This document shows, one piece after another, positions 17,468 to 27,157 of a stretch of DNA of 64,000 nucleotides (its first letter is position 1; each line of letters starts with the position of its first letter). The notes below the pieces were generated by a model, which saw nothing but the letters and a program-made list of their open reading frames with translations, did no database searches and was not told the DNA's origin. The stretch comes from Mucilaginibacter sp. cycad4 (GTDB taxonomy: Bacteria; Bacteroidota; Bacteroidia; Sphingobacteriales; Sphingobacteriaceae): assembly GCF_034263275.1 (NCBI RefSeq), contig NZ_CP139559.1, positions 4,960,001 to 5,024,000 on the forward strand, read 5' to 3'. Both the position numbers and the translations under genes were made by a program.

Positions 17468-18244
17468 ATGCGCAATTATATACTTCCCTGCCTGATTATC
17501 GGGGTGCTTTTTTTATTCACCTCTTGCTCAAGCAAACAATATCAATATCTTTTTGAACAAAAGTATAATGTTACTGATACCGCATCAAAAGGAAGCGATG
17601 CTGCTACAGGCCCATACCGCATTAAAGCACAGGATATATTGCAGATCAGGAACCTGCAAAACATAAAGTATATAGTAGATGAAGCGCCCTCCTCTAATGC
17701 GGGCGGAGGGGGAGGCACTACCGGGCAAACGTTTCAGGTTGAAGACGACGGTACTGTTGCACTGCCTGTTATCGGCCACGTAAAAGTAGCAGGCCTTACC
17801 CGGCCCGAAGCTGCAAAACAAATTGAGGAACTTTACCGTAAAAACCTGCTGAAAGACCCCATAATTGAACTAAAGATAGTTAATCTTAAGGTAACCATAC
17901 TTGGCGAGATAAAAGGGCAGGGAAACTATCCGTTAACAAAAGACAGGACCACTTTGGTTGAAATGATTGGAGAAGCAGGAGGCCTGACAGATAAGGCTAA
18001 TGAAGCAAATGTAAAAATAATAAGAGGTGATCAAAGAAACCCGCAGATTACTGAAATTAACCTCCGGGATATCCAATCAATAAATGATCCCCGTGCCATA
18101 CTTCAAAGCGGTGATGTTATTTATATAGCACAAAACAAGCGCGCCGTACGCAATGATAAATTGCAAAACCTGTCGGTAATAACGCAGCCGGTTTTACTGC
18201 TGCTTAATACCGCACTGATTATTTTTACGCTTTCTCATCGGTAA
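17468..18244 (+). CDS. Polysaccharide export lipoprotein (Wza-like)
   Basis: Outer-membrane export component. The lipoprotein signal MRNYILPCLIIGVLFLFTSC gives Cys20 as anchor. A Poly_export domain (about residues 45-125, with YRIKAQDILQI and FQVEDDGTVALPVIGHVKV) is followed by an SLBB-type domain (VTILGEIKGQGNYPL). At 258 aa it is shorter than E. coli Wza and ends in a hydrophobic segment (VLLLLNTALIIF), as in Bacteroidetes forms. First gene of the plus-strand operon; the kinase gene starts on the next base. Confidence 0.9.
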   Translation: MRNYILPCLIIGVLFLFTSCSSKQYQYLFEQKYNVTDTASKGSDAATGPYRIKAQDILQIRNLQNIKYIVDEAPSSNAGGGGGTTGQTFQVEDDGTVALPVIGHVKVAGLTRPEAAKQIEELYRKNLLKDPIIELKIVNLKVTILGEIKGQGNYPLTKDRTTLVEMIGEAGGLTDKANEANVKIIRGDQRNPQITEINLRDIQSINDPRAILQSGDVIYIAQNKRAVRNDKLQNLSVITQPVLLLLNTALIIFTLSHR

Positions 18245-20665
18245 ATGGAAGAGTTAGAAAAAGTACAAAGAAAGCTGCCCAACCAGGAAATTGATTATTT
18301 TAAGATCGGTAAAATACTATTCAGCCGCTGGTACTGGATATTAGCATCCGTCGTTATTACATCTGCTATTTCCTATACCTACCTGTGGTATACCCCTAAA
18401 ACATATGCCACCGGGGGCACGCTTAAGGTGGAAGAAAAAAAGTCAGAGATCTCTGACATTATCAGTGTAATGACCACGCCCGAACGCGGGCCATCAAAAA
18501 TTCAAAGTATAACTTCGGTATTAACCAGCCGTACCCTCATTCTTACGGCAATAAAAGACCTCGACTATCGTATCAGCTTTTATATCTCGGGCAGGGTACG
18601 TACCTCCGAGACCTACCCACAAAAACCTCTTGATATTGGCCTTGTAAAGTTTGATAGCCTAAACTTTTTCCGTAGCCTGATAAGTTTTAAACCGGTCAAC
18701 CCGCAAACTTTTAACCTTAGCTATACCGTCAATGGTAAGGAGATCCAAAGCAACTGCAATTACGGAGGCCTTGTAACCATAGGCAATACCAGTTTCCGGA
18801 TAAGATACCCTGGCGTAATTCCCTCCAAAACCATTTATTTGTTTAAGTTCAATACCCCCGAAGATTTTGTTGGCCGTGTCCAGGGTAGTTTATATGCAGG
18901 TGAAACAGCAAAAAACTCAAATATAATTGCCATTCAGCAAACAGATTCAAATCCGCAGTTTGCCGCAGACGCGCTTAATGCCATCATGAATGAATATGTG
19001 ATTTTTGACAGGAACCAAAAAGCCCAGTCAGCCTCACAAATGATCGATTTTATTGACAGCCAGCTGGATTACCTGTCGACCGAAGTAAAAGGCTCCGAAA
19101 ACTCGATAGAAAAATACAAGAAAAAATCCAAGATACTTGATGTTACATCCGCATCAACTATGTCAGCAAATAAGGCAGCGGAGTTTGAATCAAAAAAATC
19201 ATTATTAAAAATACAATTAATAGCACTTGACCAGCTTAGCAGTCAAATAACAAAAGAAAAGAACAATGTAACCTTAAACTTTAATGTTGGCAGTGATAAT
19301 CTTCCTTCCCTAGAGGCTATGGTGGTTCGTTTGGATAACCTGATCACCGAACGGGCAAGTTTATTGACAACGTATAATCCCGATTCGCAGCCCATTCAAA
19401 ACATTAACCAAAGCATTATCCAAATTAAAACCACTGCTTTAAACAATATCAAACAGATCCGGTCGGGAATTGAAAAAAACATCCAATATCTTGATAGCCA
19501 GCTTGGACAAGTTAACTCAACTATAGCTGCCCTTCCTGCAGCCCAGCGCGATATGGTGAGCCTGCAGCGTGACTTTGACATTAATGATAAAGTGTATTCC
19601 TTCCTGTCTGAAAAGAAACTGGAAGCCCAGATCAGCCGTGCCGGGATCCTGCCGGGCGCCACTATCATCGAGCTGGCCCAGCCAAACTTTAACCCGGTTT
19701 CGCCCAATGAACATAGTATCCACCGTACGGCAATTATTTTAGGGTTGGCTATAGGCCTTGGCCTTATCATCCTCATCAGGGTATTAAACCCCTATATCTA
19801 TGACAAGGAAACTATTGAAAGCCTCACGACTATACCTATCCTGGGCGTTATCAGGAAGTTTCCTGAAGATCTTGATGAAGGCAGCGAGCAGATCCTGGCC
19901 ATCAGCAAACCCAAATCCATTTTTGCAGAATCGGTCCGGTCCGTGCGTACCAACCTCAGCTTTCTTTCTTCAGAAAAAGCCAGCAAGGTCATCTGCATAA
20001 CCTCCGAGGTGGCCGGTGAAGGCAAATCATTCGTGGCAGTAAATCTATCAAGTACACTATCACTTATAGACAAGAAGGTGATATTAATAGGAGCCGATTT
20101 ACGGCGTTCGAGAATTCATAAAACTTTTCATGTTTCCAATGATATTGGCTTAACCAATTACCTGGCTCACCAAACAGAAATTGACAATATCATTCATCAT
20201 TCAGAACAGGACAATCTTGATTTTATAGTTTCGGGGCCGGTACCGCCGAATCCATCTGAGCTGTTACACAGCCAAAGGATGAGCCTTTTGATTGAAACCC
20301 TTAAAACGAAATATGACGTGGTCATGATTGATACTGCTCCTATCGGTCTGGTATCAGACGCCATACCGCTGATCAGGGCAAGTGATATCAATGTTTTTGT
20401 AATCCGCTCCGGTAAATCAAAATATTATGCTGCAACTGTGCCGCAACGCATAGCACAGGAGTATCATCTGGATAATACAGTAATTGTTTTAAATGCCTTT
20501 GAAGAAGATTTGTTACACTCAAGATATTACACCACCAAGTTTACCGGCGAAAATACAGGCTCACGCTATTACTATTATTCAGATTACAGTGGCTATGAAG
20601 GTTCGGGCTATTATCTCGACGATGAAAAGAAAAAATGGTGGAATTTAAAACGATGGTTTAAATAA
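18245..20665 (+). CDS. Polysaccharide co-polymerase with tyrosine autokinase domain (Wzc-like)
   Basis: Inner-membrane protein that controls chain length and export. A Wzz domain with a first membrane helix (WYWILASVVITSAISY, about 31-47) leads to a long periplasmic coiled coil (about 270-470) and a second helix (AIILGLAIGLGLIILI, near 497-512). The cytoplasmic BY-kinase has Walker A SEVAGEGKS near 588, Walker A' ILIGADLRRS near 612 and Walker B VVMIDTAP near 692. The C-terminus is a tyrosine cluster (RYYYYSDYSGYEGSGYY), the usual autophosphorylation tail. No cognate phosphatase gene lies in the window. It starts right after the stop of the Wza-like gene. Confidence 0.93.
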   Translation: MEELEKVQRKLPNQEIDYFKIGKILFSRWYWILASVVITSAISYTYLWYTPKTYATGGTLKVEEKKSEISDIISVMTTPERGPSKIQSITSVLTSRTLILTAIKDLDYRISFYISGRVRTSETYPQKPLDIGLVKFDSLNFFRSLISFKPVNPQTFNLSYTVNGKEIQSNCNYGGLVTIGNTSFRIRYPGVIPSKTIYLFKFNTPEDFVGRVQGSLYAGETAKNSNIIAIQQTDSNPQFAADALNAIMNEYVIFDRNQKAQSASQMIDFIDSQLDYLSTEVKGSENSIEKYKKKSKILDVTSASTMSANKAAEFESKKSLLKIQLIALDQLSSQITKEKNNVTLNFNVGSDNLPSLEAMVVRLDNLITERASLLTTYNPDSQPIQNINQSIIQIKTTALNNIKQIRSGIEKNIQYLDSQLGQVNSTIAALPAAQRDMVSLQRDFDINDKVYSFLSEKKLEAQISRAGILPGATIIELAQPNFNPVSPNEHSIHRTAIILGLAIGLGLIILIRVLNPYIYDKETIESLTTIPILGVIRKFPEDLDEGSEQILAISKPKSIFAESVRSVRTNLSFLSSEKASKVICITSEVAGEGKSFVAVNLSSTLSLIDKKVILIGADLRRSRIHKTFHVSNDIGLTNYLAHQTEIDNIIHHSEQDNLDFIVSGPVPPNPSELLHSQRMSLLIETLKTKYDVVMIDTAPIGLVSDAIPLIRASDINVFVIRSGKSKYYAATVPQRIAQEYHLDNTVIVLNAFEEDLLHSRYYTTKFTGENTGSRYYYYSDYSGYEGSGYYLDDEKKKWWNLKRWFK

Positions 20666-20700
20666 GCTTGTTTATTTAAAAAACTGTTACAAATATTAAT

Positions 20701-21198
20701 ATGGCAGTAAACAGATGGTACCCGGTTTACACCAACCCACGGGCCGAAAAAAAAGCTTATGAAGCATTAATGGGCAAAGGCATTAATGTTTACCTGCCCC
20801 TGCACCGCCAGCTTAAACAATGGAGCGACCGCAGGAAATGGGTGGAAGAACCGTTTTTAAAATCATACCTGTTTGTACATATTACAGAACAAGAACAGGC
20901 CGAAGTATTAATGACGAAAGGTATCGCGCGGTTCCTTTATTTTTCGGGCAAGCCCGCTGTTATGCCCGATAAGCAGATCGATGAACTTAAATTACTCATG
21001 GCGAGTCCGTATGAATTGGAAATAACCGAGGAGGACCTGCAGCCGGGCGAAAAGATCAGGATCAGGGCGGGCGCTTTAAAGGGAATGACCGGAGAAGTGG
21101 TGTCGCTCAGATCGCAAAAACAACTGATATTGCGCCTGGAAAGTATTGGCTACTCTATTATTGTTAATGTTGCGGCATCGCTTATTCAGCGGTTTTAA
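20701..21198 (+). CDS. UpxY/NusG-like transcription antiterminator
   Basis: A 165-aa paralogue of NusG. The NGN domain (about 1-100) begins WYPVYTNPRAEKKAYEAL and contains KSYLFVHI, typical of the loop-binding face. A KOW motif follows (about 110-150: GEKIRIRAGALKGMTGEVV). In Bacteroides, UpxY proteins allow polymerase to read through their own long capsule operons. Here it is third in the operon, not first as in Bacteroides. A strong hairpin lies just downstream of its stop. Confidence 0.88.
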   Translation: MAVNRWYPVYTNPRAEKKAYEALMGKGINVYLPLHRQLKQWSDRRKWVEEPFLKSYLFVHITEQEQAEVLMTKGIARFLYFSGKPAVMPDKQIDELKLLMASPYELEITEEDLQPGEKIRIRAGALKGMTGEVVSLRSQKQLILRLESIGYSIIVNVAASLIQRF

Positions 21199-21210
21199 AA
21201 TAAAAGATAT

Positions 21211-21252
21211 TTTTTGGGCAATAGCTAATATTTTATTACTATCGCCCAAAAA
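21211..21252 (+). promoter_or_regulatory. Strong hairpin downstream of the UpxY-like gene
   Basis: TTTTTGGGC pairs with GCCCAAAAA, extended inward by ATAG/CTAT past one mismatch, with a 14-base loop. No T-run follows on the plus strand, so it is not a plain terminator there. It could be a pause or attenuation site for the antiterminator. A second inverted repeat (AAGTTACA / TGTAACTT, 21304-21328) follows before asnB. Confidence 0.4.
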
Positions 21253-21358
21253 TCCAATTAATATACAGCTTGTGCCCTGCAATATAAGCTATTAATAACT
21301 AATAAGTTACAATAAATCAATGTAACTTAGGGGGCGAAGCTATGAAATTTGATGAACC

Positions 21359-23146
21359 ATGTGCCGTATAGCAGGAATCGTTTCTGAAAAACGATCCTCA
21401 AACGAGATCAGAGACAAAGTAAAATTGATGTGCAGTGCATTACAGCACGGCGGCCCCGATGATGAAGGCATATTTGAGGATGAAGAGCTTCATCTCGCCT
21501 TCGGCCACCGCAGGTTATCAATTATTGACCTCAGCAGCAACGGGCATCAGCCTATGGCGGATGTTGGGAAAAACGCATGGATCACTTTCAATGGCGAAAT
21601 TTACAACTACCCTGAATTAAAACAGGAATTGCTAAGATCAGGAGTACAATTTAGGTCGGGTACGGACACCGAAGTTATTCTCCAGGCCTACCTGAGCTGG
21701 GGTGCTGCGGCCTTTGCAAGGTTCAGGGGCATGTTCGCTTTTGCCCTATATGATGTCAGCAAGGCTCTTACCTACCTGGTACGCGATACCGCGGGTATAA
21801 AGCCGCTGTATTATTCGGCTGTCAACGGTGAACTTTGTTTTGCATCTGAAGTACGGTCGTTTAAGCAGGCTGGCCTGGCTACAGAAAATGATCCAAACTG
21901 GCAGGTGAGGTTACTGGCATTTGGCCATATACCCGAACCAGATACTACATTAAAAAACGTATTCAGCCTGCCCAAGGGACATTTTTTATGTTGGAACCAC
22001 CGGAACGCCGGTTATGTTTTAAACAAATATGAGGCAGACAGCTTCCCAGATGCAGTAACCAGTGACAACAACGCGCGAGAATCGATCCATCATGCACTTC
22101 GCCAAAGTGTAAACAGGCAATTAATTGCCGATGCTCCTATTGGTGTCTTTTTAAGCGGAGGAATTGATTCAAGCCTGCTTACATTGCTGGCCCACCAGCA
22201 AAAAAAAGAGCAGCTTAAAACCATTTCTATATTTTTTGATGAAAAAAGTTATGACGAACGCCGCTTTCAAAGCATCATCAATAATAAAATAAACGGTCAA
22301 AATTTTTCGCACTTGGTAAAAGAGCCGGATTTCCAGGCATTTCTGCCGCAGATCATCAGTGCCATGGACATGCCCACCACCGACGGGATCAATAGTTGGT
22401 TTATCAGCAAATATGCCCATGACGATGGCTTGAAGTCCGTATTATCGGGTGTCGGCGCCGACGAGTTGTTCGGGGGCTACCCCTCATTCAACAGGATAAA
22501 ATATCTCGGTTACCTGCGCAGGTTACCTTCATCGATATTTAATGTATCCGGTCATTTTTTGCCCGATCATTATAAGAGGTTAACACTCCTTACAGTGGAG
22601 CATCCTGCCGCCGATTATCTTGCTTTACGAGGGTTGTTTTCCCTGGCAGATATCTCCGCTGTACTGGATACCAGTGAAGGTTACATCAAAGACGTATTGT
22701 TCGGCGCAGCGCCAGCCCAGGCACCATGCAGTTATAATTATGAGCATGCCGAATGGTTTGAGACACATTTTTATATGCAAAATCAACTGCTCCGGGATAC
22801 CGACATCATGAGTATGCACCATGGCCTTGAAGTGAGGGTACCGTTTTTGGATGAAGATTTCATCCTGGCTGCCAGAAGCATAGCACCGGGTATCAGGTTT
22901 AATAAGAAGCAGCCAAAAAAACTCCTTATTGACAGTTTCAACAACCTTATTCCTTCCGAAATCTGGAACAGGCCTAAAATGGGGTTTACCTTCCCTTTAC
23001 AAAACTGGATGAACAGGCATAAACAAATAAGCAATACTGATAGTTATAAAGGCAAAGCGGCACAAGATATCATAAGGCAATTCAAAAACAACAGAGTCCA
23101 TTGGTCAAAGGCATTTGCTTTGTACCATGTTCAAAATAATGGCTAA
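21359..23146 (+). CDS. asnB: AsnB-like glutamine-dependent amidotransferase
   Basis: Class II amidotransferase plus synthetase. Cys2 (MCRIAGIV) is the glutaminase nucleophile, with HRRLSIIDLS, FNGEIYNY and GTDTEV typical of the N-terminal half. The synthetase half has the PP-loop FLSGGIDSS and SGVGADELFGGY. The 595 aa are about normal. In exosortase-type glycan loci, AsnB relatives are thought to amidate sugar acids or a linked amino acid, so free asparagine synthesis may not be the role here. A short overlapping frame, ATGAAATTTGATGAA... (21342-21371, 9 codons), lies across its start. Confidence 0.9.
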   Translation: MCRIAGIVSEKRSSNEIRDKVKLMCSALQHGGPDDEGIFEDEELHLAFGHRRLSIIDLSSNGHQPMADVGKNAWITFNGEIYNYPELKQELLRSGVQFRSGTDTEVILQAYLSWGAAAFARFRGMFAFALYDVSKALTYLVRDTAGIKPLYYSAVNGELCFASEVRSFKQAGLATENDPNWQVRLLAFGHIPEPDTTLKNVFSLPKGHFLCWNHRNAGYVLNKYEADSFPDAVTSDNNARESIHHALRQSVNRQLIADAPIGVFLSGGIDSSLLTLLAHQQKKEQLKTISIFFDEKSYDERRFQSIINNKINGQNFSHLVKEPDFQAFLPQIISAMDMPTTDGINSWFISKYAHDDGLKSVLSGVGADELFGGYPSFNRIKYLGYLRRLPSSIFNVSGHFLPDHYKRLTLLTVEHPAADYLALRGLFSLADISAVLDTSEGYIKDVLFGAAPAQAPCSYNYEHAEWFETHFYMQNQLLRDTDIMSMHHGLEVRVPFLDEDFILAARSIAPGIRFNKKQPKKLLIDSFNNLIPSEIWNRPKMGFTFPLQNWMNRHKQISNTDSYKGKAAQDIIRQFKNNRVHWSKAFALYHVQNNG

Positions 23147-24257
23147 AAAAGTAATACTTTTTACTTTACAAACATTTAGTTCCACCGGCGGCATTCAGAA
23201 AATGACACGCACACTTGGGCATTCTTTGCACCGTGCGGCAGCAATAAATAAATGGGACTTTGAGCTTTGGTCGGCCTATGACAAGCAAAACGACCTGATG
23301 GAACAATATTTACCTGCAGCCAATTTCAAAGGGTTTGGCATAAATCGGGCCGGTTTTGTTTTGGAAACCATCGGCCATTCCACAAAGCCTCATGTTGCCA
23401 TATTAAGCCATATTAACCTGGCCATCATTGGACTGTTAATTAAACTGATTAATCCTAAATGCCGGTTATGGCTTGTAGCACACGGCATTGAGGTTTGGCG
23501 TCCGCTTTCATTTTTAAAGCGCCGGATGCTTAAACACTGCGACAGCGTAATTTGTGTAAGCAATTATACCAAACAGCAAATGATAAAACGGCATAACCTC
23601 AATGCAGAGAAATGTATTGTGCTGAATAATGCCATTGACCCTTTTATGCGTCTGCCCGATATCTTCACGAAGCCCCAAAAACTGTTGCGGCGTTATGGTT
23701 TAAACAACGATGATTTTATCCTATTTTCGCTAACACGACTGGCATCTACCGAGCAATATAAAGGGTATGACCAGGTTATCAGCGTGCTTGGCAGTCTAAA
23801 ATCAAAATTCCCGCAATTAAAATATGTGCTTTCGGGCAAATATGATGACCAGGAACACATCCGCATAAAAAAATTAATTGCCGCGCATGACGTAGGCGAA
23901 CATGTAATTTTAACCGGCTTCATTGATGAAGCTGAACTTACCGAACATTTCCTGCTTGCCGACCTCTTTGTTTTACCGAGCAAAAAAGAAGGTTTCGGCA
24001 TAGCGTTTATAGAAGCCCTTGCCTGCGGTTTACCGGTTATTTGCGGTAATGCCGATGGTAGTATTGATGCCATCCGGAACGGTGAACTGGGCGAAGCCAT
24101 TGATCCCGATAATCTTGCGGAACTTCACAATGCGATAACAAGGCATTTGCAAAAACACATAGCTGCTGATACCCGCAAAAGCTTACAGGAGAAATGTATA
24201 AGACATTTTAACGAACACGATTATATGACAAAACTTCAGCTGCTAATAAATGAGTGA
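23139..24257 (+). CDS. Glycosyltransferase family 4
   Basis: GT-B enzyme of about 372 aa. The N-terminal half has the TFSSTGGIQKM loop and the C-terminal half has GKYDDQEHI, GFIDEAELTEHF and KKEGFGIAFIEALACGLPVI, the EX7E nucleotide-sugar site of GT4. The ATG at 23139 (MAKKVILFTL) was chosen; it overlaps the asnB stop by 8 bases. Donor sugar unknown. Next gene overlaps by 8 bases. Confidence 0.9.
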   Translation: MAKKVILFTLQTFSSTGGIQKMTRTLGHSLHRAAAINKWDFELWSAYDKQNDLMEQYLPAANFKGFGINRAGFVLETIGHSTKPHVAILSHINLAIIGLLIKLINPKCRLWLVAHGIEVWRPLSFLKRRMLKHCDSVICVSNYTKQQMIKRHNLNAEKCIVLNNAIDPFMRLPDIFTKPQKLLRRYGLNNDDFILFSLTRLASTEQYKGYDQVISVLGSLKSKFPQLKYVLSGKYDDQEHIRIKKLIAAHDVGEHVILTGFIDEAELTEHFLLADLFVLPSKKEGFGIAFIEALACGLPVICGNADGSIDAIRNGELGEAIDPDNLAELHNAITRHLQKHIAADTRKSLQEKCIRHFNEHDYMTKLQLLINE

Positions 24258-25113
24258 TCAGCAAACGGAACATTGGGACATTGAAATAAACGCCAAAAGC
24301 AGCCTGCTTGACCTTAAGCTGAAAGAGGTGTGGCACTACCGCGACCTGCTTGTGCTACTGGTTCGGCGCGATTTTGTTTCCTTTTACAAACAGACCATTT
24401 TAGGGCCGGTGTGGTTTTTTGTTCAACCTGTTGTTACCATTCTGTTTTATACCCTGATATTTGGTAACCTGGCAGGTATTCCCGTTGACGGCTTGCCCAA
24501 ACCGCTTTTTTATCTTGCCGGTACTATCATTTGGAACTATTTTGCCGATTGCCTGAACAAAACTTCAACTGTTTTTAAAGACAATGCCGGCATGCTGGGC
24601 AAAGTATATTTTCCAAGGCTTATTATGCCCTTAAGTATCGTACTGTCCAACCTGATCCGGTTTGGTGTTCAATTCCTGCTCTTTATTATCTTGTATATCA
24701 TATTTGTTTTAAAAGGCCAATATATTGTTCCTAATTTGGCAGCCCTGCTGTTGCCGCTGCTTATAATTATGATAGCATCTTTGGGCTTGGGGCTGGGCAT
24801 GATCATATCAGCAGTTACTACCAAATACCGGGACCTTGCCTTTATAGTAACTTTTGGCGTACCGCTTTTAATGTATGCAACAACGGTAATATACCCCTTA
24901 TCGGTAGCACAAACCAAATACCCTCAATATAGCTGGCTCATTAAATTTAATCCAATTACCGCTGTTATTGAAACTTTCAGATACGGCTTATTGGGTAAGG
25001 GTAGTTTTAGTTGGGAGCTATTGAGCTACAGTATTGTCAGCACCGTTTTAATACTGCTGGCGGGTATAGTGATATTTAATAAGGTTGAAAAAACTTTTGT
25101 TGATACCGTATAA
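24250..25113 (+). CDS. ABC-2 type polysaccharide export permease (Wzm-like)
   Basis: A 287-aa inner-membrane protein with six predicted helices and an N-terminal amphipathic region (ELRDLLVLLVRRDF-type sequence, here HYRDLLVLLVRRDF), typical of permeases that export O-antigen or teichoic acid. The motif GPVWFFVQPVVTILFY is characteristic. It overlaps the GT4 gene by 8 bases and the ATPase gene by one base, as expected for the pair. Confidence 0.92.
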   Translation: MSDQQTEHWDIEINAKSSLLDLKLKEVWHYRDLLVLLVRRDFVSFYKQTILGPVWFFVQPVVTILFYTLIFGNLAGIPVDGLPKPLFYLAGTIIWNYFADCLNKTSTVFKDNAGMLGKVYFPRLIMPLSIVLSNLIRFGVQFLLFIILYIIFVLKGQYIVPNLAALLLPLLIIMIASLGLGLGMIISAVTTKYRDLAFIVTFGVPLLMYATTVIYPLSVAQTKYPQYSWLIKFNPITAVIETFRYGLLGKGSFSWELLSYSIVSTVLILLAGIVIFNKVEKTFVDTV

Positions 25114-26387
25114 TGGGCAAGGCGATCAAAGTTGAAAACCTCTCAAAAGCCTACCAGTTAGGGGATTTTGGCACAGGCACCATCTCCCGTGACCTTGAAC
25201 GCTTCTGGGCGCGTCTGCGTGGCAAGGAGGACCCTTTTTTAAAAATAGGCGAAATCAATGACCGTACTACTAAAGGCGAAAGTGATGTGGTATGGAGTTT
25301 AAACGATATTAATTTTGAGATTGAACAAGGCGATGCGGTTGGCATTATTGGCCGCAATGGCGCAGGCAAAAGCACCCTGCTCAAAATATTAAGCCGTGTG
25401 ACCTCCCCCACTACCGGCTCGGTAAAATTACGGGGCAGAATAGCCAGTTTACTTGAGGTAGGCACCGGTTTTCACCCGGAGCTGAGCGGCCGGGAAAATA
25501 TTTACCTCAATGGAGCCATCCTGGGTATGCGCAAAGCCGAGATCAAACGAAAATTTGACGAGATCGTCAATTTTTCGGGCGTTGAAAGATATATCGACAC
25601 ACCAGTTAAACGCTACTCATCGGGTATGTACGTACGCCTGGCCTTTGCTGTGGCAGCCCACCTCGAAAGTGAGATCCTGATAGTTGATGAGGTGTTGGCC
25701 GTTGGAGATGCCGAATTTCAAAAAAAATGCCTGGGCAAAATAGGCGAGGTAAGCAGCGGCGAAGGCCGTACGGTTTTGTTCGTTAGCCATAACATGGCCG
25801 CAGTTCAAAAGCTATGCAACAATGCAATATTGCTCCATAATGGCACCATTAATTCAATAGGCCGTAGCGCCGATATTATCAGTTCATACTTAACCAGTTC
25901 ATCATTTAATAAATCGGTTTTTGAACTATCCGGTCATGAAGAAACCGCCGATTTGCCGGGCTACGCATACAGGCTCCAAATAGAAGATACCGAATCAAAT
26001 ATCATAAACGAAATAACTGTAGGACAACAATGGCAGCTACGTGTTTTTTTCAAAATAAACAAAGAGATCGATCATTTTATTATCGGTTTAGGATTAACAA
26101 ACTCGATGGATGTAAACCTAAGATCAACCTGGAGCGAGGCGGCTACGATACAACCGGGAATTTATGAGGCAGTTTTTACAGAAGATACCCTGACATTTGC
26201 TGCCGGCACTTATTCCCTTATCCTGGGGTTATCGGCCTATGAAAAAACCTTTCAGTATATTGATAACGCAGCCTCATTTACCATCACGCAGGTGGCCCAC
26301 AAAAGTCTCGATAAAAAAATAATACGCACAAACGATGCAGGTATCATACTGAATCAAATGTCTGTTCAATTAACTAAAACTGACTGA
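25113..26387 (+). CDS. ABC-type polysaccharide export ATPase with C-terminal binding domain (Wzt-like)
   Basis: Walker A GIIGRNGAGKST near residue 78, signature YSSGMYVRLAF near 168 and Walker B ILIVDEVLAVGD near 190. Residues about 250-424 form a Wzt_C-like beta-sandwich (with VGQQWQLRVFFKI and FAAGTYSLILGL), which in known systems reads the modified end of the glycan to be exported. That suggests a capped chain end, perhaps set by the FkbM methyltransferases that follow. Overlaps the permease gene by one base. Confidence 0.92.
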   Translation: MGKAIKVENLSKAYQLGDFGTGTISRDLERFWARLRGKEDPFLKIGEINDRTTKGESDVVWSLNDINFEIEQGDAVGIIGRNGAGKSTLLKILSRVTSPTTGSVKLRGRIASLLEVGTGFHPELSGRENIYLNGAILGMRKAEIKRKFDEIVNFSGVERYIDTPVKRYSSGMYVRLAFAVAAHLESEILIVDEVLAVGDAEFQKKCLGKIGEVSSGEGRTVLFVSHNMAAVQKLCNNAILLHNGTINSIGRSADIISSYLTSSSFNKSVFELSGHEETADLPGYAYRLQIEDTESNIINEITVGQQWQLRVFFKINKEIDHFIIGLGLTNSMDVNLRSTWSEAATIQPGIYEAVFTEDTLTFAAGTYSLILGLSAYEKTFQYIDNAASFTITQVAHKSLDKKIIRTNDAGIILNQMSVQLTKTD

Positions 26388-26393
26388 TGCGCT

Positions 26394-27149
26394 ATGTTTG
26401 ACCGTCATAAAATACTCGATATTGATCTGCCCATAAAAAAAGACCTGCTCCGTTTTTTTAGAAAACAGGAAAAGCTGCTGATATTTGATATCGGCAGTTG
26501 TGAGGGCGAAGATGCAATCAGATACTCGAGGCTTTTCCCTAACGCCCGGATTTTTGCGTTCGAACCCCTGCCTAAAAACCAGCAACTCATCCTTGATAAC
26601 ATCAGTCAATACCATGCTTCCAATGTCCGGCTTTTTGAAATGGCACTTTCCAAAACCGAAGGGATGCAGGATTTTCATGTATCATCGGGCCATCCATCTG
26701 ATACAAATCCACCTGATAACTGGGATTTTGGAAATAAATCAAGTTCGCTGCTTGCACCACAAGAAGTTTTAGATGCTGTTAAGTGGCTAAAATTTGATAA
26801 CAAAATTGAGGTTTACACCAATACTTTGCAAAATATAATAACCGGCAACCAAGTAAATACAATTGACTTTGTTCATATGGATGTACAGGGTGCTGAGCTT
26901 GACGTTCTTATCGGGGCCGGAGACTGCATTCAAAATATAAAACTGATATGGCTTGAAGTTGCCGAAACCTCGCTTTATAGGAACCAACCCTTGCGAAAGG
27001 ATATCGAGGATTTCATGAGTGCACATTCATTTAAACTATTAAAAACACAGCTTGAAAACGGTGTGGGCGATCAGCTTTATATGAATACACATTACTTTAC
27101 CGAACACGCTTTTTTAGGCTTAACCAAGTATAAACGCAATAGGCTTTAA
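26394..27149 (+). CDS. FkbM-family methyltransferase 1
   Basis: SAM-dependent O-methyltransferase, 251 aa. The SAM-binding segment LLIFDIGSCEGEDAIRYSR and the acidic loop FAFEPLPKN are followed by the FkbM signature FVHMDVQGAELDVL. It lies 6 bases after the Wzt-like gene, so a link with chain-end methylation and export is plausible. Target hydroxyl unknown. Confidence 0.85.
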   Translation: MFDRHKILDIDLPIKKDLLRFFRKQEKLLIFDIGSCEGEDAIRYSRLFPNARIFAFEPLPKNQQLILDNISQYHASNVRLFEMALSKTEGMQDFHVSSGHPSDTNPPDNWDFGNKSSSLLAPQEVLDAVKWLKFDNKIEVYTNTLQNIITGNQVNTIDFVHMDVQGAELDVLIGAGDCIQNIKLIWLEVAETSLYRNQPLRKDIEDFMSAHSFKLLKTQLENGVGDQLYMNTHYFTEHAFLGLTKYKRNRL

Positions 27150-27157
27150 ATTTAAAA

